From Candidatus Brocadiaceae bacterium (GTDB lineage Bacteria > Planctomycetota > MHYJ01 > JACQXL01 > CAKKQI01): a stretch of DNA of 13,256 nt. Shown here in pieces: positions 1 to 7,202 of the stretch. The notes beneath the pieces were generated by a model. That model saw nothing but the letters and a program-made list of their open reading frames with translations, ran no database searches and was not told the DNA's origin. How positions within the stretch are numbered: the first letter of the stretch is position 1; each line of letters begins with the position of its first letter. Made by a program: the position numbers and the translations under genes. Location: NCBI GenBank assembly GCA_919901895.1, contig CAKKQI010000039.1:1-13256 (forward strand). The letters run 5' to 3'.

Positions 1-98
1 AACGCTGGGGTTCTGAAGGCGGGCGGGTCTATGCGACCGCCATTAATGTATTAACTTTAGAGATTTATTATCGCTATCCCAGTGTTTTTGCTAAGTAA
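1..98 (+). CDS. C-terminal end of a prenyltransferase/squalene-oxidase-repeat-like protein (partial)
   Basis: Reading from base 3 gives about 31 residues ending in TAA at 96-98, with the segment GGRVYATAINVLTLEIYYRY just before the end. This Gly-rich start followed by a YATA-x-x-VLTLE-x-YYRY helix resembles the last repeat of the terpene-cyclase-like (alpha/alpha barrel) proteins common in planctomycetes. The other two frames hit stops within the first 55 bases. The gene is cut by the window edge, so its start, length and domain count cannot be seen. It is on the same strand as the next operon but separated by 230 bp containing an inserted element. Family assignment is by recognition of a short tail and is moderate only. 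Confidence 0.55.
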   Translation, partial: RWGSEGGRVYATAINVLTLEIYYRYPSVFAK

Positions 99-151
99 AG
101 GGACCGGGGAACCGGGAAATATCTATTTCTTTTAGTTGAGAGGACAGATTA

Positions 152-287
152 GAATGGCACATAGTTAAGGGGTAACCATCCCCTTATTGTCATTCTGAGC
201 GGAGCGAAGAATCTCATTACGAGCACAAAAAGAGACCCTTCACTTCGTTCAGAGTGACACATTAGGGCTCTTAACTATGTGCCATTC
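152..287. mobile_element. MITE-like element 1 (136 bp) with 18-bp perfect inverted ends
   Basis: The ends 152-169 (GAATGGCACATAGTTAAG) and 270-287 are perfect reverse complements over 18 bp. Immediately outside lie direct repeats AGGACAGATTA (141-151) and AGGACAAATTA (288-298), 10 of 11 identical, as expected of an 11-bp target-site duplication. There is no coding capacity, so it would need a transposase in trans. The interior carries an inverted pair of a repeat motif (189-215 and 231-258). The element fills most of the 230-bp gap between the left-edge gene and the first TPR gene; I see no clear terminator or promoter in the rest of the gap. The family is not identified; an 11-bp duplication fits some IS4-type elements, which is only a guess. 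Confidence 0.75.
189..258. repeat. Inverted pair of the GTCATTCTGA...GAATCTC repeat inside element 1
   Basis: The left arm at 189-215 begins GTCATTCTGA and ends GAAGAATCTC. The right arm at 231-258, read on the minus strand, begins GTCACTCTGA and ends GGGTCTCT. The two arms can fold into an imperfect hairpin. Close relatives of the same sequence lie in the elements at 6447-6597 and 11547-11735. Confidence 0.7.
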
Positions 288-328
288 AGGACAAATTAAT
301 AATATCATAAGAATTAAAGAGTGGAAAA

Positions 329-1525
329 ATGAAAATATTAAAATATAATATTACAACCATTTCAGTCTTAGTGATTGCGTTGATATTTCAGATTTTATTC
401 CAACCAATAAAATTACTGGCTCAGGCAACCTCTTTTGATGAAGTAACCTGGACTGAAGACAAAGGTAAAACATATAGCTCTGATACCGGTATTATTACTA
501 ATGAATACTATGATGGGTTAGAACTAAAAACAAAAGATGGCGCTGTTCGGATAATTAAATACGAACAGATTCAGAATCCGATTAAATACGAACGGACTGG
601 AGGCATAAAGGGTGAAATTATAAATGACTTTCGTAAGATTAATGAGGCTCAGGCGAAAGGTGATTTTAAACAGTCCCTGGACTTATGTAATAAAATTATT
701 GCCATACCTCAGCTGAGGCTTATTTTTAAACAAACGGCTCTGTATCATCTTGCCTTAAGTTATCAAAATATCAATCAATTTGATAAGGCAACGCAGGCCT
801 ATGATGAGTTAATTAAAGCATTTCCAACCGGCCGTTATATCCGCCAGGTCTATTTAAATAAAAGCGAATGCATCTTACTGGTAAAAAATTTGCAGGCAGC
901 GTTAGATGTTTTAGACGAGGCTAAAATAGAACTTTCTAAGTTAGATAATATCGAGAAAAAATTCATGTTTGAAATTGATTTACGAAAGGCCATGCTGTTT
1001 GAAAATAATGGTAAACTGGATTCTGCTAACGCAAGTTATAATAACCTTATTAGCAAAGCGACAACAGAACTTCCTATTTTGGCCCGGGCTAGGATTGGCA
1101 AAGGCCGCATCGCCTTAAAGAACAAGAATTATCCTGAGGCCGAAAGGGTATTTACCACAGTTATTGATATGGAAAGATCTGATGAGGTCTTATCAATAGC
1201 TGCGGCCTATAATGGCCGGGCCGAGTGCACTCTGGCCGCTTCGCCGAGCCCGACTCCTGAAATTTATAAGAATGCTTTACTCGATTACCTGCGTTCCGAA
1301 CTTCTTTATCCGGCGCCTGAAGGAGAATCTACTTTAGAAGAAGAAAATGCGACTTATAATGCAGGCTTATGCTGGGATAAATTAGCCCAATCTTCATCTG
1401 ATCAGAAGAAAAAACAATATTTTAATAACAACGCCAAGGTGCTTTACGAGAAATTAGTCCAAAGATTTCCTTCTTCTCCATTAGTTTCTCTGGCCCAAAA
1501 GCGATTGAATGAATTATCTAAATAA
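329..1525 (+). CDS. Secreted TPR-repeat protein (first of two paralogues)
   Basis: A 398-residue protein with a hydrophobic N-terminus (residues 8-31) ending in LLAQA, which fits a signal peptide cleaved near residue 33, so it probably acts in the periplasm. Residues about 35-100 look beta-rich; from about 105 to the end it is helical with TPR-like pairs, for example ALYHLALSYQNINQFDKATQ followed by AYDELIKAFP, and a C-terminal AKVLYEKLVQRFP unit. It resembles the protein at 2988-4139 in layout and at the C-terminus (both have DYL/LYLK, then a TYNA/LYNA...C helix, then AKxL). TPR proteins of this type are scaffolds for protein complexes. It opens the exb-like operon; the next gene starts 28 bp downstream. 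Specific function and partners are unknown. Confidence 0.85.
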   Translation: MKILKYNITTISVLVIALIFQILFQPIKLLAQATSFDEVTWTEDKGKTYSSDTGIITNEYYDGLELKTKDGAVRIIKYEQIQNPIKYERTGGIKGEIINDFRKINEAQAKGDFKQSLDLCNKIIAIPQLRLIFKQTALYHLALSYQNINQFDKATQAYDELIKAFPTGRYIRQVYLNKSECILLVKNLQAALDVLDEAKIELSKLDNIEKKFMFEIDLRKAMLFENNGKLDSANASYNNLISKATTELPILARARIGKGRIALKNKNYPEAERVFTTVIDMERSDEVLSIAAAYNGRAECTLAASPSPTPEIYKNALLDYLRSELLYPAPEGESTLEEENATYNAGLCWDKLAQSSSDQKKKQYFNNNAKVLYEKLVQRFPSSPLVSLAQKRLNELSK

Positions 1526-1553
1526 AGATAAATCTGTGAATTGAGATTGGATT

Positions 1554-2939
1554 ATGACCAAGGTTTTTTTGACAATCGTTGCCGGGGTCCATCCCAAAAG
1601 GTATGAATTAAATGCCGGCCTGATTACTATTGGCAGTGGTGCTGGAAATTCCATTAATTTGCCCGTATCATCAACTGCTCAAACATACTGCAGTATTAAA
1701 CGATTGGACCGCAGTAAGTACCTGGTCGAAGACAGCCATAAGCAGGGGAATATCTGTGTTAATGGCATAAAAACTTTATCTCAACATCTTGTTTCAGGCG
1801 ATCTGATGCAAATTGGTTCTGTCGTTATGAAATATGAAATCACCGAAGATGAGCCGATTAGTAAAATTGTTGCCGGGACGAAAAGCAGTCCGGTGGGGCA
1901 GCCCTTACCATCAAGTGTGCCTACCCAGGCTACCGAGAGGAGAACAGCTACAATACCAAGGAGAACAACCTCAATGGCAACCGATTCTCCAACTATTGAG
2001 AAGAGAACAGCTATAATACCAAGGAGAACAACCCCAATGGCAACCGATTCTCCAACTATTGAGAAGAGAACAGCTGCAATACCAAGGAGAGCAACCGCAA
2101 TAGCAACCGGTTCTCCCAAAAAAAGCATGGATAAAAAGCAAATTATAACTTTTGCTATCGCCGCAGGTGTTATCGCCGTTATCCTAATAGTTATTTTTGT
2201 GATAAAAGGGACATCGGGGCCATCCCAGGAGGAATTAACTCAAGAATTAACGAAAATTCTCCAAAAGGCAGATGGGTTAAGTAAAAAGAACGAAATAATT
2301 GAAGCTGATGACCTTTTGGCAAAGACAATAGAAAATCCCAGGTATGCAAATGCTGATGCCTTGGCCGATATAAAAAACTATCTTAAATCTATTCAGGATC
2401 GGGCTGGAAGTGAGAGAAAAGCATTAACAGAAGTGACTCAATTCAAAGAAAAATTTGACAAAGTCAACGTCGCTGAGATTCCACTGAAGGAAACAGAGCA
2501 ATTACTTGATGAGTGTAAGTCACTGATCGGAAAGTATTCCTATTCTAACCAGGGGCCGGAATTACAGCAAATGAAAGCGGAATTAGAAAAATCTGTTGCT
2601 GATAAAACCGTGAATACCGGAACGGATGAACTTGCAAAAATACAGAAGGAGGTTGCTCGGTTATTAGGCGCGGGTGAAAATAACTATAGCGCTGCGATAT
2701 CATTTTTAGATAATTCTAAAGCGAAACATGCCGAGAATATGTTTCTTGGCATGGGGATTAAGAAGGAATTAAATAGCGTTAATATTAAAGCTAAATCAGA
2801 ATTTAACCAAAAAATTAAAGATAAAGTGGCTCAGTTAAAAAAAGATAATAAATCAGTCGATGCCAATAATATATTAAAGGAAGCCCTGCCTCGTTTTAAG
2901 GGCGCCGATTGTTATAAAGATATTGAACAGCTTCAATAA
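1554..2939 (+). CDS. FHA-like domain / single transmembrane / coiled-coil protein
   Basis: A 461-residue protein. Residues 1-97 have an FHA-like fold pattern: LITIGSG, then INLP, then YLVED, then ICVNG, then LMQIGS. FHA domains normally bind phosphothreonine, but the usual binding residues look changed: GR is GS (residues 28-29), the S-x-x-H stretch reads AQTYCS, and the N of NG before the strand is Q in KQGN. Residues 128-188 are three tandem 21-residue repeats (third shortened) rich in RRT and SP. A TM helix spans about 197-218 with lysines before it, so the FHA part should be cytoplasmic. Residues 220-461 are charged helical coiled coil, presumably periplasmic. It would link a cytoplasmic signal to the periplasmic apparatus encoded around it. 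FHA call good, ligand binding doubtful. Confidence 0.8.
   Translation: MTKVFLTIVAGVHPKRYELNAGLITIGSGAGNSINLPVSSTAQTYCSIKRLDRSKYLVEDSHKQGNICVNGIKTLSQHLVSGDLMQIGSVVMKYEITEDEPISKIVAGTKSSPVGQPLPSSVPTQATERRTATIPRRTTSMATDSPTIEKRTAIIPRRTTPMATDSPTIEKRTAAIPRRATAIATGSPKKSMDKKQIITFAIAAGVIAVILIVIFVIKGTSGPSQEELTQELTKILQKADGLSKKNEIIEADDLLAKTIENPRYANADALADIKNYLKSIQDRAGSERKALTEVTQFKEKFDKVNVAEIPLKETEQLLDECKSLIGKYSYSNQGPELQQMKAELEKSVADKTVNTGTDELAKIQKEVARLLGAGENNYSAAISFLDNSKAKHAENMFLGMGIKKELNSVNIKAKSEFNQKIKDKVAQLKKDNKSVDANNILKEALPRFKGADCYKDIEQLQ
1935..2117 (+). repeat. Three in-frame 63-bp tandem repeats in the FHA-like gene
   Basis: Units at 1935-1997, 1998-2060 and 2061-2117 (the last lacks two codons) encode E-K/R-RTA-x-IPRR-T/A-T-x-M/I-AT-D/G-SP. 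Units 1 and 2 differ at about three of 63 bases, so the duplication is recent; unit 3 is more diverged. The repeats fill the cytoplasmic linker between the FHA-like domain and the TM helix. They also keep an antisense frame open, which is why a spurious minus-strand ORF appears here. Confidence 0.9.
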
Positions 2940-2987
2940 CAAGTAAATAAGTAATAAAAAGCGAGTATAAAAGAAAGTGTTTATTAT

Positions 2988-4139
2988 ATGTTAAAAAAAT
3001 GCTTGTATGCTTTTAGCCTGTTGCCAATTCTATTAATTGCACTTCCGGCCCAAGGACAGGCGAAACGAATGGATAAAATAACCATCAAAAATGCAGACAA
3101 GATTGAGGACGTGGAGGGACAGATTGTTAAAGACGATGAAACAGGTGTTTCTTATCATCCCGCATCGGCTCTGACTAAAACGGAAGATAAATCATTAGCA
3201 GATGTGATATCAATCCGTTTTTATGATACACCGCAAGGACTTCAAGATGCGGAAAACGAAAGAGGTTCTGGTAATTATGAACAGGCCCTGACACTTTTTG
3301 AAGTAGTTATTACTGAAATTAAGGGTAGTAAAACTAAGTATCGTCCATTTCTTCTGCAATATGCCCTTTATGGGAAAGCCGCGACTAATGTCGCATTAGA
3401 AAGTTATTCGGAGGCGATTGCATCCTATCGGCAATTATTATCAGAGGTCCCCGCAACCAGGTTTAAGAAAGATGCTTATTTAGGCTGGTTAGATTGCGGT
3501 CGCGAGATGAAAGATATCCAGGTATTACAAGACCTGCTAACTGAGACGGAAAAAGACACATCTAATATCGCTAAAAATAGTAGTTTTAATGTCCGTTTAT
3601 CTATGGCTGATCTGGAATTAAGTAATGGGGATCCCCAGGCCGCTCTTAAGACATATAAGCAGCTCTCCTCAAGCCGGGATAAAGATGTTGCAAATAAATC
3701 ATGGCTGGGGCAAATAGCTTGCCTGGAACAATTAAAAGATAAAGCATCAATTGATTCGTTAATAAATACGATTAGTGTCAGTGGTGAGACCAGTCCATTT
3801 CTTCTTGTGGTTGTCTATACATCCCAGGGAGATACGCAATTTAAGGTCGCTTCAGAGAAAAAAGACGTATCAAAATACCATGACGCTTTGATCTTGTATC
3901 TCAAAGCAATATCATTAGGATTCCCGACCAAAGAAGTTGATGCTTATTATCAGCGGGCACTCTATAATGCGGCTGTTTGTTATCAAACGTTAGCCGGTCT
4001 GTTAAATAAACCAGGCCTAACCGATAAGTATAAAAAACAGGCTAAAGCGCTTTTTGATTTACTCATACTAGAGCATAAGGATTCTGAGTTAGCCAAGAAA
4101 GCCAGGGAGATGATGGAGAGCCCCAGTTATGGAAAATAA
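2988..4139 (+). CDS. Secreted TPR-repeat protein (second paralogue)
   Basis: A 383-residue protein with a signal peptide (residues 1-24: KK, hydrophobic CLYAFSLLPILLIALP, then AQGQA), so probably periplasmic. Residues 27-80 are a small beta-rich region (IKNADKIEDVEGQIV, then DVISIRFYD). TPR-like helices follow from about 85, for example GNYEQALTLFEVVI and SYSEAIASYRQLLSEVP, and a C-terminal LYNAAVCYQTLA...AKALFDLLILEH block that matches the end of the TPR protein at 329-1525. The two are therefore diverged paralogues placed either side of the FHA-like gene. The start is ATG at 2988, 48 bp after the previous stop. Its end overlaps the next gene by 11 bp, indicating translational coupling. It is likely a scaffold or substrate-recognition part of the apparatus; the exact role is unknown. 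Confidence 0.85.
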   Translation: MLKKCLYAFSLLPILLIALPAQGQAKRMDKITIKNADKIEDVEGQIVKDDETGVSYHPASALTKTEDKSLADVISIRFYDTPQGLQDAENERGSGNYEQALTLFEVVITEIKGSKTKYRPFLLQYALYGKAATNVALESYSEAIASYRQLLSEVPATRFKKDAYLGWLDCGREMKDIQVLQDLLTETEKDTSNIAKNSSFNVRLSMADLELSNGDPQAALKTYKQLSSSRDKDVANKSWLGQIACLEQLKDKASIDSLINTISVSGETSPFLLVVVYTSQGDTQFKVASEKKDVSKYHDALILYLKAISLGFPTKEVDAYYQRALYNAAVCYQTLAGLLNKPGLTDKYKKQAKALFDLLILEHKDSELAKKAREMMESPSYGK

Positions 4140-4731
4140 TAATCCCGGTAAAATAAATCGGCCGGCTCCTAAAATAAACAGCCCGAAAAAACCGCCGGTG
4201 AGTATGAATAAAAAAACACATTTTGAACTAAAAAATAGGGTCAAGAACCCACCACCCCAGCCGATTGTTAATAAACCGATTGCCTATAATAGCATTATCG
4301 CGTATGTTGTTATCGGATTAATCCTTTTTGTCGCAGCAATTTTCTATTTGACCAGTATTGATAATCCTCCCAAAAGTAATAGCAAACAGAATAAAAGGCA
4401 ACCGAAAGAACCTAAGAAAGAAGAACCTAATCAAGAGACCGGAGGAAATGAGGGGCGGGCTTTGACGCCACAAGAACAAAAACAAGTTCAGGAAGCGAGA
4501 CAGGACATAAAAGATGTCGCTAAGGTTATTGATAAGTATAACGGGATGTCAAAAGAAGATATTACCGAGTCAGATAAAACAGAGATAAAAAATGCCAGCG
4601 AGAAAATGAACAGGGCCTTAGCTACGATTAGTGAAATTTCGGAACGGACCGGGACTCCGCTGACGGAAAGCACTAATAACAATAGGAAAAAGCTTACCGT
4701 GATGATGGTAGACTTGGAGATTCCGAGGTAA
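4129..4731 (+). CDS. Single-pass membrane protein with Pro/Lys-rich N-tail and coiled coil
   Basis: I do not recognise a family. The 200-residue protein has a Pro/Lys/Asn-rich, presumably cytoplasmic N-terminus (residues 1-52, including PPPQP), one TM helix (about 55-77), then a very polar Lys/Glu/Gln-rich stretch and a helical coiled-coil region (about 108-175). The layout resembles the next gene product (TM near the N-terminus, long periplasmic helix) but lacks its C-terminal ExbD-like domain. The TM helix carries no acidic residue. The start ATG overlaps the upstream TPR gene by 11 bp, with GGAG at 4115-4118 in a good position. It may be a spacer or adaptor of the ExbB/ExbD apparatus; that is inferred from position only. 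Confidence 0.75.
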   Translation: MENNNPGKINRPAPKINSPKKPPVSMNKKTHFELKNRVKNPPPQPIVNKPIAYNSIIAYVVIGLILFVAAIFYLTSIDNPPKSNSKQNKRQPKEPKKEEPNQETGGNEGRALTPQEQKQVQEARQDIKDVAKVIDKYNGMSKEDITESDKTEIKNASEKMNRALATISEISERTGTPLTESTNNNRKKLTVMMVDLEIPR

Positions 4732-4765
4732 GGAATGGATAAATCAGAAAGAGAGGACTGTTTTT

Positions 4766-5656
4766 ATGGCGACTAATCCCATCGGTAATAAACAAAATCA
4801 ACCATCCCCAAAAACAAGCAGTAACGCCGGGCGGAGAATAAAACTTATTGTAATGTTTTTTACTTTTATCCCGCTGGTCGTCCTGACTGCTTTAATGTTT
4901 ATATTGAGGGCGAATGATAAGCCATTAATTCTAGCCGCGATCGATTATGTTACCGGCAAAGGAGTTGGAGTAAAGGAAATTAACAAGGTCGATCAAGGAG
5001 TCCTTGACTTGCTTGACAAAACCGTTAATGAAATTACAAATGTCGGTAAAAAAATAGATGATTTCACCTCGGAGCTTCAAAGTATTAATGATATAAAAAA
5101 GATTGAAGAGTTTATTTCTACCGTGCGACTTGAAAAAAATAATGTGGTTAAAGCCCGTTCTCGTATCTTAGGTATAAAAAATGAATGTGAAGGACGCGAA
5201 CTGGCTAACCTGAATATGGTTGATCTTGATACAGCGATTGAAAATTCTAAAATAAAGGAAACTAATTTAAGTAAAATAGAAGAGGCCGCCTATGCTAAAA
5301 TGGATGAATTGCAAAAAAAAGGACGAGAAGACGAGGAGGTTATGATCTCGGTCAAGAATCCTGAGCCTAAGCAGGCAGAGCCTAACCAGGCAGAGATTAA
5401 CATATCAATGAAATGGGATGCTTCAACCAAGACAACCGTTATCCAGATTAATGACCAAGTGGCTAATAATAAAGAGGAATTAGAGCGTTTATTAAGGGCC
5501 GCTCTTGGAGACTACCTGAAATCCGGAAAAGATGTTATTGCTGTTGTTAACGCAGATTCGGCCGTCCCGGATCAAGAAATAACTGATCTATCAACTATCT
5601 GTAAAAATGTTCAGATAGAAAAAATTAATTTTAGAAAGGAGAAAGGCGATGAATAG
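4766..5656 (+). CDS. ExbD-like protein with inserted coiled coil and no TM aspartate
   Basis: A 296-residue protein: polar N-tail, TM helix (residues 25-48), coiled-coil region (about 70-190), a short PKQAEPNQAE linker, and a C-terminal domain (211-289) clearly homologous to the periplasmic domain of the ExbD at 7203-7685. Shared landmarks are M-x-W-x-A, IQ-x-N, DY-x-x-SGK, VP, ICKN and IEKI-x-F. The TM helix contains FIPLVV where the ExbD proteins have IPMVD, so the proton-carrying Asp is replaced by Val39. It is therefore probably a structural or regulatory ExbD paralogue that cannot relay protons, with the domain held far from the membrane. It starts at ATG 4766 after GAGAGG, and its stop overlaps the exbB start by 8 bp. 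Domain homology is confident, the role is inferred. Confidence 0.8.
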   Translation: MATNPIGNKQNQPSPKTSSNAGRRIKLIVMFFTFIPLVVLTALMFILRANDKPLILAAIDYVTGKGVGVKEINKVDQGVLDLLDKTVNEITNVGKKIDDFTSELQSINDIKKIEEFISTVRLEKNNVVKARSRILGIKNECEGRELANLNMVDLDTAIENSKIKETNLSKIEEAAYAKMDELQKKGREDEEVMISVKNPEPKQAEPNQAEINISMKWDASTKTTVIQINDQVANNKEELERLLRAALGDYLKSGKDVIAVVNADSAVPDQEITDLSTICKNVQIEKINFRKEKGDE

Positions 5657-6440
5657 GAATGGGATAAACAAACGGAAAAAGGTAGTCGCGTTAGTAGGAT
5701 TGGCGATGATCATGCTTATGTTTGTTATCAGCATCATGCCCTTGTTTGCTCAAGAAGAAGAAGGTGGTGAGGGTGATAAAGTTGCTTCTAAAGAAGGCAA
5801 GAAATCAATGTTTGAACTGTTTAAGGAAACCGGTCCCGTGGGTCTGATCATCCTGGCTTGTTCTATAACCGGGACAGCTTTGACCATTCAATATGCGGTT
5901 AATATGACCGAAGAAAAACTTTTCCCGCAACAACTGGTATCACAAACGGAAGAACTGCTCGCGGCCCAGGAAATAGACGAAGCCTATCAATTATGCAGCG
6001 CCAACAAAAACTATTTTTGTAATATTATGGCCGGCGCCTTAGAGAGGGCCTTCGGTGGTTACGAAGAAGTCCGGGCCGGTTTAGCCGAAACCTCCGCATC
6101 TGAAAAATTTAAATTGGATGCAAAAATTAATGTTCTTTCGTTGATCGGTAACCTGGGACCACTAATCGGATTGTTGGGTACGGTAACCGGAATGATCGCT
6201 TCATTCCAAGTTATTGCCACATTGAAGAATCCAACCCCGAAAGACCTTGCGACGGGCGTATATGAAGCGTTGGTTAACACCACGATGGGTCTTTTCGTTG
6301 CGATTGTCTTCTTAACGGCAACCTTTATTCTTAAAAATAAAGTATCCTCGTTAACTCTAAAGATTAATACTACGGCTACGGATATTGTCGCCAGAACAAT
6401 TTCTCCGGAGGCTAAAAAAGCTGCCCAAGAAGCGCAATAA
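5649..6440 (+). CDS. exbB: MotA/TolQ/ExbB-family proton channel
   Basis: A 263-residue inner-membrane channel subunit that, with ExbD-type partners, turns the proton gradient into force on the cell envelope. It has an N-terminal signal or extra TM segment (residues 13-34, ending LFAQ, followed by an acidic EEEGGEGD stretch), as in the long ExbB forms. Three TM helices follow: 63-84; 163-190 with the family signature LIGNLGPLIGLLGTVTGM; and about 206-229 with ALVNTTMGLFVAI. The cytoplasmic loop holds the usual E-x-Y-x-LC and AGL-x-E-x-x motifs. It starts within the previous gene's last codons (8-bp overlap, RBS AAAGGAG) and was originally about 22 bp from the next gene before a 151-bp element inserted just after its stop. 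ExbB versus TolQ cannot be decided from sequence alone; no TonB, TolA or TolB is visible. Confidence 0.93.
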   Translation: MNRNGINKRKKVVALVGLAMIMLMFVISIMPLFAQEEEGGEGDKVASKEGKKSMFELFKETGPVGLIILACSITGTALTIQYAVNMTEEKLFPQQLVSQTEELLAAQEIDEAYQLCSANKNYFCNIMAGALERAFGGYEEVRAGLAETSASEKFKLDAKINVLSLIGNLGPLIGLLGTVTGMIASFQVIATLKNPTPKDLATGVYEALVNTTMGLFVAIVFLTATFILKNKVSSLTLKINTTATDIVARTISPEAKKAAQEAQ

Positions 6441-6446
6441 AACCAG

Positions 6447-6597
6447 GTAAGCGTTCACGGGGTGTCCAAAAACCCTGCCTGTCATTCTGAACGGAGCGAA
6501 GCGGAGTGAAGAATCTCATTTTATTGCGGTTCTGGGCAGAGATTCTTCGCCCTACGGGCTCAGAATGACACTTTTGGGTCACTCTGTGAACGCTTAC
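6447..6597. mobile_element. MITE-like element 2 (151 bp), IS66-like ends, between exbB and exbD
   Basis: The ends 6447-6464 (GTAAGCGTTCACGGGGTG) and 6580-6597 are inverted repeats matching at 16 of 18 positions. Perfect 8-bp direct repeats AAAACCAG lie directly outside (6439-6446 and 6598-6605). Ends starting GTAA with an 8-bp target duplication are typical of the IS66 family, so this looks like a non-autonomous IS66-type derivative. No ORF is present. The insertion falls right at the exbB stop codon, and the left duplication shares two bases with it. Removing the element and one repeat copy restores a 22-bp exbB-exbD gap. Its strong internal hairpin may lower expression of the downstream exbD genes. 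Confidence 0.82.
6480..6570. repeat. Inverted pair of the GTCATTCTGA...GAATCTC repeat inside element 2
   Basis: The left arm (6480-6517) begins TGTCATTCTGA, contains a small internal duplication of CGGAG-C/T-GAAG, and ends GAAGAATCTC. The right arm (6539-6570), read on the minus strand, begins TGTCATTCTGAGC and ends GAAGAATCTC. Together they can form a long stem with a loop around 6518-6538, just upstream of the exbD genes. Confidence 0.75.
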
Positions 6598-6621
6598 AAA
6601 ACCAGTTAGAGGGTAAATATT

Positions 6622-7179
6622 ATGTCAAAATGGAATGTCAGATCAATTGCGGCTCAAGATACCATTCAGCCAAATCTTATCCCGATGGTTGATATTATGT
6701 TTCTTTTACTGCTTTTTCTGATGCTCGGTTCAGATATGGGGCAACGTGAATTGGAAGCGGTCATTTTACCAAAAGGAATTTATGTAAAAGAAGATAAAGC
6801 CCCCAAAGGTGTGGTGGAAGAACAGCGCACGACCATAAACGTTTATCATTTGCAGGATAGTGGAGTCGATTCGGTCCAGTGTGAGGTATATGCAAAACGT
6901 GAAACATGCCGTAATCCAAAGCACTGGAGAATTGCTGTCCGGGGTAAAGACTTTTTAGCTCCGGATGACAAAAAGTTTAAGGAGCTCTTAAAGGATGAAG
7001 CTGACATAGGCCGGAAAAAGAAAACGGATAAGGTTTCGGAACGAAAAATTATGCTTCGGGCTGATGGATCAGCGCCGTACAGTCTCGTGCAGGGGGTGAT
7101 GCATTCCTGTGCCTTTGCCGGAATATATAAAATTGAGTGCGGGGCGGCTCGGGTCGTAGCCGAAAGTGCGGTTAAATAA
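6622..7179 (+). CDS. exbD: ExbD/TolR-family protein 1
   Basis: A 185-residue protein with a short cytoplasmic tail, one TM helix (about 18-37) and a periplasmic domain. The TM begins NLIPMVDIMF and carries the conserved proton-relay Asp at residue 24. The C-terminal domain ends with the ExbD pattern KIMLRADGSAPYSLVQGVMH and then GIYKIECGA. The periplasmic part has a longer middle than usual, with four cysteines (residues 87, 96, 163, 173) that could form disulfides. ExbD-type subunits pair with the ExbB/TolQ pentamer and transmit force to peptidoglycan or a transducer. A Shine-Dalgarno AGAGGG lies about 9 bp before the ATG, just outside the right direct repeat of element 2. The next ExbD starts 24 bp downstream. 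Confidence 0.92.
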   Translation: MSKWNVRSIAAQDTIQPNLIPMVDIMFLLLLFLMLGSDMGQRELEAVILPKGIYVKEDKAPKGVVEEQRTTINVYHLQDSGVDSVQCEVYAKRETCRNPKHWRIAVRGKDFLAPDDKKFKELLKDEADIGRKKKTDKVSERKIMLRADGSAPYSLVQGVMHSCAFAGIYKIECGAARVVAESAVK

Positions 7180-7202
7180 AAATATTTTAGAAAGGAAGTT
7201 TT

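Noticed and set aside
189..258. Hairpin in element 1 as an intrinsic terminator of the left-edge gene
   Set aside because: The stem is imperfect, has no U-run after it on either strand, and the same repeat recurs in two other elements, so it is better explained as part of a mobile element.
1935..2117. Direct repeats as a CRISPR array
   Set aside because: The 63-bp units are contiguous without spacers and lie in frame inside a coding region.
1781..2128. Minus-strand ORF of 115 codons
   Set aside because: It lies opposite the tandem 63-bp repeats of the FHA-like gene; its own repeats (VLLGI-type) are the antisense reading of those repeats, and it has no RBS or independent support.
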